In this document: positions 8,500 through 15,148 of the stretch, one piece after another
How positions within the stretch are numbered: the first letter of the stretch is position 1
Layout of the letters: each line of letters starts with the position of its first letter
DNA from: Burkholderiaceae bacterium
Lineage (GTDB): Bacteria > Pseudomonadota > Gammaproteobacteria > Burkholderiales > Burkholderiaceae
Assembly: GCA_021166835.1 (NCBI GenBank)
Contig: JAJPEN010000064.1
Span: 1-64,000, forward strand
DNA: 64,000 nucleotides
Direction: 5' to 3'
Notes under the pieces: model-generated
Databases searched by the model: none
The model's input: the letters and a program-made list of their open reading frames with translations, nothing else
What the model was told of the DNA's origin: nothing
Position numbers and translations under genes: made by a program

Positions 8500-9009
8500 T
8501 CAGAAGCCCTCCGCCTGCGTCGGATCGCCGTCGTAGAGGGAATCGAGGCCGAGCAGATAGCGCAGGAACTCGATCGACGACAGCCACAGGCCGATCACCA
8601 TCGGCAGGTAGACGAGCCAGCGCGGCATGTCGAAGGTGCGCACTTCGTAGGCGCCCGAGCGCGCGGTCTCGACGAGGCTCTCGAAGGCGACCAGCCCCAG
8701 GTACAGGCAGATCGCCACGCAGATCGCATATATGGCGCGCTCGACGAGCGCGCGCAGCGGCGCGGGCAACGCGCGGCGCGCGAAGTCGGCGCAGACGTGC
8801 GCCTTGCCTCGCACCAGCGCGGGCATCGGCAGGAACGTGACGTAGACGAGCAGGTATTCGACGAACGAGGCGCTCCAGACCAGCGACTGTCCGAAGTTGC
8901 GCATCAGCACGTCGGCCGAAACGAGCAGCACGATCGCGCCGAGCAGGACCTGCGCGAGCCGCGCGAGCGCGCTGCCGATGCGCTGCGACCAGGCGAAGAG
9001 CGACGTCAA
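8500..9009 (-). CDS. dctQ: TRAP transporter small permease, DctQ family (system 2)
   Basis: A 169-residue protein with four membrane helices and the DctQ pattern LLGAIVLLVSADVLMRNFGQSL followed by SASFVEYLLVYVTFLPMPALVR. The C-terminal ~20 residues are acidic and soluble. It lies between dctP (34 bases away) and dctM (2 bases away) and should form the membrane complex with the latter. Confidence 0.9.
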   Translation of the reverse strand: MTSLFAWSQRIGSALARLAQVLLGAIVLLVSADVLMRNFGQSLVWSASFVEYLLVYVTFLPMPALVRGKAHVCADFARRALPAPLRALVERAIYAICVAICLYLGLVAFESLVETARSGAYEVRTFDMPRWLVYLPMVIGLWLSSIEFLRYLLGLDSLYDGDPTQAEGF

Positions 9010-9043
9010 ACGCGCTCCTGCGGCGAGGCCGTGATCGAACGGT

Positions 9044-10033
9044 TCAGGCGAATTTCGCGCGCAGCTCGGCGATGCGCGACGGATCGCGCTTGGCCAGGCG
9101 CTCCCAGCTCACGCGCGAGGCCTTTTCGAGGTACGCGGCGCGCGCGGCGCCCTGCAGGTCGACGACCTTCATGCCGGCGTCGATCATCTGCTGGCCCTGC
9201 TCGCGCGTGCCCGACAGGTTCTCCTCGTAGCTCGCGCGCTCGTGCTCGATCGCGACGTCCTGCAGGAGCTTGCGGGCCTCCGGACTCAGCCGCTCCCACG
9301 CCGCCTTGTTGACCATGATCAGCACGTCGGTCTGGAAGAAGCCCGGATCGATGCGATAGCGGGTGAATTTGTTCCAGCCGAAGTTCTGGTAGCCGAGGAC
9401 GGTGTAGCAGTTCGCGTTGACCAGGCCGCGTTCGAGCGAGGTGTACGCCTCGCCGGGCGGCTGGACGACCACGCCCGCGCCCAGGCTCTCCAGGAACTCG
9501 CGGTACAGCGCCGCGCTGCGGACCTTCAGCCGCGAGAAGTCGACGCCGCCGTCCGCGGTACGCGCGGGCTCGTCGACGGTGAACACGTGAAAGCCGGCGC
9601 CGGCGTCGACGTGCGCGAGCACGTGCGCGTTCGCCTTCTTCGCGAAGATGCCGTCGATCAGCTCGAAGCCGCCGTTCTCGCGCAGCTCCCACGGCTTCTT
9701 CGAGGTGGCCGAGAACACCTCTCCCTCGGGAACGATGTTGAGCAGCGGCCCCGCCGGACAATCGACCATGTCGATGACGCCGTTCTTCAGCGCCTCGCCC
9801 AGCTGCGTGAAGGGGATGACCTCCGGGCCGCCGCGCACGCGGATCTGCACGATGCCCTTGCCGCGCTGGTTCACCTCCTGCACGTACTTCAGGAAGCTGC
9901 GCGCGTAGCTGACCTGCGCCGGCGTGAAGTGCACGGCGTTGATCGTCGCTTCCTGCGCGGCGGCGCGGCGGGCGAACGAGGCGAGCGGCAGCGCGCTCGC
10001 TCCGGCGAGAACGGTGCGTCGGGTAAGGGCCAT
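9044..10033 (-). CDS. dctP: TRAP transporter substrate-binding protein, DctP family (system 2)
   Basis: A 329-residue receptor with a twin-arginine-like leader (TRRTVLAGASALPLASFARR, then AAAQ), so it may be exported folded. GGPEVIPFTQLGEALKNGVIDM and FSRLKVRSAALYREFLESLG correspond to the DctP substrate cleft. The ATG at 10033 has a GAGGAGA ribosome-binding site; a much longer open frame upstream runs through the gntR region and is not coding. The gene is divergent from the GntR regulator, whose dyad at 10110-10127 lies between them, so GntR probably controls this transporter. Confidence 0.92.
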   Translation of the reverse strand: MALTRRTVLAGASALPLASFARRAAAQEATINAVHFTPAQVSYARSFLKYVQEVNQRGKGIVQIRVRGGPEVIPFTQLGEALKNGVIDMVDCPAGPLLNIVPEGEVFSATSKKPWELRENGGFELIDGIFAKKANAHVLAHVDAGAGFHVFTVDEPARTADGGVDFSRLKVRSAALYREFLESLGAGVVVQPPGEAYTSLERGLVNANCYTVLGYQNFGWNKFTRYRIDPGFFQTDVLIMVNKAAWERLSPEARKLLQDVAIEHERASYEENLSGTREQGQQMIDAGMKVVDLQGAARAAYLEKASRVSWERLAKRDPSRIAELRAKFA

Positions 10034-10109
10034 GTCCTGTCTCCTCGCTCGGGGCGGCGGCGGGCGCTTTCCGACCCTGCATCGTTCTCTCGAGCTCGCC
10101 GCCAATGTA

Positions 10110-10127
10110 TATTCTGTATTCAGAATA
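10110..10127. promoter_or_regulatory. 18-bp dyad between dctP and gntR, candidate GntR operator
   Basis: Perfect 7-base arms TATTCTG and CAGAATA separated by TATT, in an A+T-rich island of an otherwise G+C-rich region. It sits ~77 bases upstream of the dctP start and ~20 bases ahead of the gntR start. FCD-type GntR regulators bind dyads of this size in such divergent regions, so it is a good candidate for control of both genes. Confidence 0.6.
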
Positions 10128-10147
10128 CGCAAGCAGGGTGCAGCGAC

Positions 10148-10825
10148 TTGCCGCCGCCGAACACTGTCCATTCGATCCGCTCGCTCGGCCGTCCCGGCAG
10201 CCTCAGCGAGCGCATCCACGCGGATCTGCGCACGCGACTGCGGGAGGGCCGCGTCGGGCCGCACGAGCGGCTGATCGACCTCGACATCGCGAAGGCCTAC
10301 GGCACCTCGCGCATGCCCGCGCGCGAGGCGCTGCTGCGGCTGGTGAACGAGGGCTACCTGCGGCCCACCACGCGCGGCTTCGTCGTGCCGACGCTCGACT
10401 CGGCCGACGTTCGTCACCTGTTCGAGGTGCGCCGGCTGCTCGAGCCCGAAGCGGCCGCCAGCGCGGTCGACGCGCTCGACGCCGCCGCCCGCGCGGGGCT
10501 CGACAAGGCGCTCGCCCGCGCGCGCAAGGCCGCCGCCAGCCGCAGCGCGGAGGAGATGATCGCCGCCAACATCGACTTCCGCACCGCCTGGATGTCGTGC
10601 GTGGCCAATCCGCGGCTGGTCGAAGCCGTGCGGCGTTTCGTCGACCACGCGCAGTTCGTTCGCCTGAAGACGCTGGTCGATCCGCAGGTGCAGCGCGTTG
10701 CGCTCGCCGGGCTCGAGGCGCTGCACGCGGCGTTCGTCGCGCGCGACCGCCGCGCGGTGCGCCGCTGCATGAAGGCGTACCTGGACGCCGCCGAGCGCGC
10801 CTTCCACGACGCGACGAAGACGTGA
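10148..10825 (+). CDS. GntR-family transcriptional regulator (FCD subfamily)
   Basis: A 225-residue regulator. The winged helix lies at the N-terminus: LSERIHADLRTRLREGRVGPHERL, then DIAKAYGTSRMPAREALLRLVNEGYL, the recognition helix with the GntR arginines. The remainder is helical with the FCD pattern (VRHLFEVRRLLEPEAA, ANIDFRTAWM), normally a metal- and organic-acid-binding domain. The only plausible in-frame start near the family N-terminus is TTG at 10148; no ATG or GTG fits. The stop overlaps the GTG of the oxidoreductase, so regulator and enzyme are co-translated. The effector is probably a substrate of the transporter or of the oxidoreductase. Confidence 0.85.
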   Translation: MPPPNTVHSIRSLGRPGSLSERIHADLRTRLREGRVGPHERLIDLDIAKAYGTSRMPAREALLRLVNEGYLRPTTRGFVVPTLDSADVRHLFEVRRLLEPEAAASAVDALDAAARAGLDKALARARKAAASRSAEEMIAANIDFRTAWMSCVANPRLVEAVRRFVDHAQFVRLKTLVDPQVQRVALAGLEALHAAFVARDRRAVRRCMKAYLDAAERAFHDATKT

Positions 10826-13800
10826 ACGCGGCGCCGCCCGATCGCGAACTGCTCTCCGGCACCGACGCGCTCGTCTCGCTGATGCTGCGCCAGCGCGCGC
10901 TGGATCGCGCCGCCGGGCTGGACACGGCCGGTTTCGTGTCGGGCTATCGCGGCTCGCCGCTGGGCGGCGTCGATCTCGCGATGTGGCGGATGAGCGAGGC
11001 GCTCGAGCGCGATGCGATCCGCTTCGTGCCGGGGCTGAACGAGGAGCTCGCGGCTACCGCCGTCTGGGGAACGCAGCAGCTCGCGCGCTTCGGCCGGCCG
11101 CGCCGCGCCGGCGTGTTCGCGTTGTGGTACGGCAAGAACCCGGGGCTCGACCGTATCGGCGACGTGCTCAAGCACGCGAACATGGAAGGCACGGCGCCGC
11201 TGGGCGGCGTGCTCGCCGCCACCGGAGACGACCCGGCCGCTTCGTCGTCGACCATCGCGAACCAGGGCGAGCAGGCTTTCATCGCGGCGATGTCGCCGGT
11301 GCTGTATCCGTGCGACGTCGAGGACATGCTCGCGCTCGGGCTCGCGGGCTTCGCGATGTCGCGGTATTGCGGATTGTGGGTCGGCTTCAAGCTGGTGTCC
11401 GACGTGGTCGAGAGCACGCGCTCGATCGTTTCCCCGGTTGCCCGCGCTTCCTCCGCTCCGTTCGCTTCGTTCGCTCCGTTCGCGATCCCCGCCGACTTCG
11501 CGATGCCGGCCGGCGGCCTGAACTGCCGCAGTCCCGATGATCGATGGTCGCAGGACGAACGCACGCTGCGCCATCGGCTGCCGGCGGCGCAGGCCTTCGC
11601 CAGGGCCAACGGTCTCGATCGCACGGAGATCGCGCCGCAGGGGCGCAAGCGCATCGCTTTCGTCGCCGCCGGCAAGGCGTATCGCGACCTGCGCGAGGCC
11701 TTCGCGATGCTCGGCCTCGAAGCCGACGAGCTCGCACGACACGGCGTCGGCGTGCGGCGCATCGCGCTCGTGTGGCCGATCGAGGAGCAGGACAACGCGG
11801 CGTTGCTGCGCGACTTCGCCGAGGTGCTCGTCGTCGAGGAGAAGCGCGCGGTGATCGAGCCGCAGCTCGTGCAGCTCGCGTATCACTGGCCGGCGCAGCA
11901 GCGACCGCGCTTCCACGGAAAGCGCGACGCCGACGGGCGGCCGGCGCTGCCGGAGCACGGCGAGGTCGAGCCGTCGATGCTCGCGCGCGTCGTCCTCGAG
12001 CGGCTCGCCGCCGAAGGGGTATTCCCCGCGCAGCGGGTCGAGTCGATGTCGGCGCGCCTCGCGGCGTGCTCCCCGTCGACCGTGGCCGCGCGCGGCGGAG
12101 AAAGCCCGACGCCCACCGTCGGAGGCCCGACGCCCAGCGTAGAAAGTCCGACACTCAGCGTAGAAAACCCGACGCCCGGCGTCGGGGGCCCGACGCGCAA
12201 GCCGCATTTCTGTTCCGGCTGTCCGCACGCGCGTTCGACCCGGCTGCCCGAGGGTTCGCAGGCGATGGCCGGGATCGGATGCCATTCGATGGCGATGTGG
12301 ATGCCGGGTTCGCGCACGACGACGCTGTGCCAGATGGGCGGCGAAGGCGCGAACTGGATCGGCGCGTCGTCCTTCGTCGACGTCCCGCACATGTTCCAGA
12401 ACCTCGGCGACGGCACCTACACGCATTCGGGCGTGCTGGCGATCCGAGCCGCGGTGGCGGCGAAGGCGCCGATCACCTACAAGATCCTGGTGAACGAGGC
12501 GGTCGCGATGACCGGCGGCCAGCCGGTCGAGGGAGCGCCCGGCGCAGCGCGCATCGCATGGCAGCTGCACGCCGAGGGCGTCGAGCGCATCGCGCTGCTC
12601 ACCGGGCGTGGCGCCGCATTCGCCGGCAGCGCGAAGGACCTGCCGCCGGGCACCCGGCTCGGCGATCGCGACGATCTCGACGAGGTGATGCGGGCGTTCC
12701 GCGAGCATCGGGGCGTGTCGGCGATCGTCTACGACCAGATCTGCGCGACCGAGAAGCGGCGGCTGCGCAGGCGCGGCGCCCGTTTCGCCGACGAGCCGGT
12801 GGTGACGATCCACGAGCGCATCTGCGACGGATGCGGTGACTGCTCGGTGCAATCGCACTGCAGCGCCGTGCGCCAGGTCGATACGATCTTCGGATCGAAG
12901 CGGCGCATCGACGAATCGTCGTGCAACACCGACCTGTCGTGCATGGACGGCTACTGCCCGAGCTTCGTCACGATCGAGAACGTCGAGGCCGTTTCGCGCG
13001 CGCGCGCCGTGCCGCTGCCGCGCGCGCTGCTCGATGCATTGCCCGAGCCTCGGCGCGCGGTGTGCGGCTCCGGGCGTCCGTTCGGCATCGTGCTGGCGGG
13101 CGTGGGCGGATCGGGGCTCGTCACCGCCGGATCGGTGCTCGCGTCGGCGGCGCTGCACGAAGGCCTCGCCGTCACGCAGCTCGACAACACCGGGCTGGCG
13201 CGCAAGGGCGGCGAAGTCACGACGCACCTGCGCATCGCCGAGGGGCAACGCATCGAAGGCGCGTCGCGGATTCCCGTCGGCGGCGCCGACCTGCTGATCG
13301 CCGGCGACCTCGCCTCGGCAGCCTCCCCCGGCGTCGTCGCGCGCCTGGCATCCGGTGCGCGAGCCGTGGTCTCGAACGAAGCGACGCCGATGCTCGAGCA
13401 GGCGCTCGATCCCGACGCGCCGCTGCCGGTCGCAGCCTGGCGCGCGCGGCTCGAACGGCGTCTCGGGCCCGACGCGATCGCGATCGTCGACGCGCCGGCG
13501 ATCGCCCGGCAGGCGCTCGGCGACACGCTGTACGCGAACATGATCGTGATCGGCGCAGCCGCGCAGCGCGGTCTGCTGCCGGTTTCCGTGGCGGCCGTCG
13601 AGCACGCGATCCGGGAGCGCGGCATCTCGGTGGAGACGAACCTCGCCGCTTTCTCCTGGGGACGCCTGGCGGCGGCGCAGCCGCAGAAGGCGGCGGCGAT
13701 GCTGGAAGATCCGGCGGCGGCCGGGCGCGATCGCATCGACGAACTCGCCGATCCCGATGCGGCGGCCGCGTACTTCGCTGCCGAGCTCGAGCGTTACCAG

Positions 13801-14415
13801 GATCGCCGCCTCGCCGATCGCTATCGCGCGCTCGTGCACGGCGTCGTGCGCGCCGCGCAGCGTGCCGGGGGCGACGAGGCCGGACTGGCGCTCGCGGTTG
13901 CCCGCAACGCCTTCGACGCGCTCGCGATCAAGGACGAGTACGAGGTCGCGCGGCTGGCGAGCGATCCGCACTACCTGTCGCAGCTGCGGCAGCGCTACGG
14001 TGCCCGCGCGCGGCCGGTGTTCCATTTCGCGCCGGCCTGGCTGCCGCGTCGCGCCACGCGCGACGGCCGTCGGCGCAAGCTGCGCTTCGGCGCGTGGATC
14101 CTGGTCGTGCTGCGCGTGCTGGCCCGCATGCGCCGGCTGCGCGGCAGCGTGCTCGATCCGTTCGCATGGCAGTCCGAGCGCATCGCGCAGCGCCGCTTCA
14201 CGCGACTGTATTGCCAAGGACTCGAGCGCATCGCGGCATCGCTCGATTCCGGGCGCGTCGCCGCGGCGCTCGAGTTCGTGCGGCTGCCGGAGGGGGTGCG
14301 AGGCTATGGTCCGGTGCGCATGCCCCGGCTGCAGACCGCGACGCAGGCGGCGCAACGGCTTCTGCAAGACTTCGAGCCGCGCTCCGCATTACCGACCCTG
14401 GAGAACGAGCGTTGA
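10822..14415 (+). CDS. Fused 2-oxoacid (indolepyruvate-type) ferredoxin oxidoreductase
   Basis: A 1197-residue fusion that decarboxylates 2-oxoacids to acyl-CoA with ferredoxin as acceptor; the aerobic betaproteobacterial form is usually called indolepyruvate ferredoxin oxidoreductase. In order: a pyrimidine-binding domain (GYRGSPLGGVD), a linker with four 7-residue repeats (429-456), a TPP domain starting CSGCPHARST (Cys464, Cys467) with GIGCHSMAMWMP and TGGQP, a cysteine-rich cluster region (Cys668, 671, 674, 680, 701, 707, 712), a gamma domain (GVGGSGLVTAGSVLA) and a helical C-terminal domain. The GTG start overlaps the gntR stop. Odd points are two in-frame tandem-repeat tracts. True substrate unproven. 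Confidence 0.9.
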   Translation: MNAAPPDRELLSGTDALVSLMLRQRALDRAAGLDTAGFVSGYRGSPLGGVDLAMWRMSEALERDAIRFVPGLNEELAATAVWGTQQLARFGRPRRAGVFALWYGKNPGLDRIGDVLKHANMEGTAPLGGVLAATGDDPAASSSTIANQGEQAFIAAMSPVLYPCDVEDMLALGLAGFAMSRYCGLWVGFKLVSDVVESTRSIVSPVARASSAPFASFAPFAIPADFAMPAGGLNCRSPDDRWSQDERTLRHRLPAAQAFARANGLDRTEIAPQGRKRIAFVAAGKAYRDLREAFAMLGLEADELARHGVGVRRIALVWPIEEQDNAALLRDFAEVLVVEEKRAVIEPQLVQLAYHWPAQQRPRFHGKRDADGRPALPEHGEVEPSMLARVVLERLAAEGVFPAQRVESMSARLAACSPSTVAARGGESPTPTVGGPTPSVESPTLSVENPTPGVGGPTRKPHFCSGCPHARSTRLPEGSQAMAGIGCHSMAMWMPGSRTTTLCQMGGEGANWIGASSFVDVPHMFQNLGDGTYTHSGVLAIRAAVAAKAPITYKILVNEAVAMTGGQPVEGAPGAARIAWQLHAEGVERIALLTGRGAAFAGSAKDLPPGTRLGDRDDLDEVMRAFREHRGVSAIVYDQICATEKRRLRRRGARFADEPVVTIHERICDGCGDCSVQSHCSAVRQVDTIFGSKRRIDESSCNTDLSCMDGYCPSFVTIENVEAVSRARAVPLPRALLDALPEPRRAVCGSGRPFGIVLAGVGGSGLVTAGSVLASAALHEGLAVTQLDNTGLARKGGEVTTHLRIAEGQRIEGASRIPVGGADLLIAGDLASAASPGVVARLASGARAVVSNEATPMLEQALDPDAPLPVAAWRARLERRLGPDAIAIVDAPAIARQALGDTLYANMIVIGAAAQRGLLPVSVAAVEHAIRERGISVETNLAAFSWGRLAAAQPQKAAAMLEDPAAAGRDRIDELADPDAAAAYFAAELERYQDRRLADRYRALVHGVVRAAQRAGGDEAGLALAVARNAFDALAIKDEYEVARLASDPHYLSQLRQRYGARARPVFHFAPAWLPRRATRDGRRRKLRFGAWILVVLRVLARMRRLRGSVLDPFAWQSERIAQRRFTRLYCQGLERIAASLDSGRVAAALEFVRLPEGVRGYGPVRMPRLQTATQAAQRLLQDFEPRSALPTLENER
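11454..11480 (+). repeat. 9-bp x3 in-frame tandem repeat in the oxidoreductase gene
   Basis: Three copies of CGCTCCGTT/CGCTTCGTT, each adding three residues (P/S-F-A). They lie in a low-complexity stretch between the pyrimidine-binding domain and the next conserved block. Probably a slippage-prone linker. Confidence 0.6.
12106..12189 (+). repeat. 21-bp x4 in-frame tandem repeat in the oxidoreductase gene
   Basis: Four degenerate 21-base units beginning CCGACGCCC (one CCGACACTC), with a partial fifth. They encode the heptad P-T-[PL]-x-V-[GE]-x. The tract lies immediately before the TPP-domain motif CSGCPH and acts as a Pro/Thr-rich hinge. Confidence 0.8.
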
Positions 14416-15125
14416 AAACCGAGCATGCCCTCGTTTTCACCTGCGAGCGCAAGGCGCGCGCGCCCCTGCCCGATGCCGGGCGGCTGTGCGAGGCGCTGCG
14501 CTCGCTGCCGGCGCTCGAAGGCGGTCGCGGCTTCGACGTATTCGTGCCGCATCCCGAACACGAGCGGCTGGCGCTGTTCGGCGACGGCGAGCCGCCGTTC
14601 GTCATCGTCGAATGCCGAGGAGAGGATCCGCAGGCGCTTCGGCAATGGCTGGACGACTCCGCTCTGCAGGACGCGCTGCTGCAGGCATGCGCACCCGCTG
14701 CCGATGCGGCGGCCGAAGCGCCGCAATGGCGCGCGGGGATCTTCCGCGTCGAGCGCGAGCCGGTGCCGTCGCCGCGCGACGACGGTGCGGCGCCGCTTTC
14801 GCTGGTCGTGCATTACTACGGTCCGGTCGACGACCCGGCGCGTTTCGCCGCGCACTACGTCGCCAACCACCCGCCGATCCTCGCGCGTCTGCCGGCGGTG
14901 CGCGAGGTGCTCTGCTACGTGCCGACCGGCGCCGTGCCGCGAATGCTCCCTGTCGATGCCACGGTGATCCGCAACGAAGTGCGCTTCGATTCGATGGATG
15001 CGCTTCTCGCGTCGCTTCGCTCGCCGGTGCTCGCCGATCTGCGCGCCGATACGAAGACCTTCCCGCGTTTCGGCCGGTCGACCCACTATCCGATGCTGCG
15101 GCGCCGGCTCGTGCCCGGGGGTTGA
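14412..15125 (+). CDS. EthD-domain-like protein
   Basis: A 237-residue soluble protein starting at TTG, which overlaps the preceding stop as TTGA. The C-terminal half (LSLVVHYYGPVDDPARFAAHYVANHPPILARLPAVREV) looks like an EthD/dimeric alpha-beta barrel domain, which often senses or processes small organics; the N-terminal half may be a second diverged copy. Its coupling to the oxidoreductase suggests an accessory role in the same pathway. No catalytic residue can be assigned. Confidence 0.65.
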   Translation: MKTEHALVFTCERKARAPLPDAGRLCEALRSLPALEGGRGFDVFVPHPEHERLALFGDGEPPFVIVECRGEDPQALRQWLDDSALQDALLQACAPAADAAAEAPQWRAGIFRVEREPVPSPRDDGAAPLSLVVHYYGPVDDPARFAAHYVANHPPILARLPAVREVLCYVPTGAVPRMLPVDATVIRNEVRFDSMDALLASLRSPVLADLRADTKTFPRFGRSTHYPMLRRRLVPGG

Positions 15126-15148
15126 CGGCGCGAGGCGGCCGCGCAGCG

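Noticed and set aside
10414..14367. A long minus-strand open frame opposite the 2-oxoacid oxidoreductase
   Set aside because: Arg-rich without motifs, fully covered by a multi-domain enzyme on the other strand.
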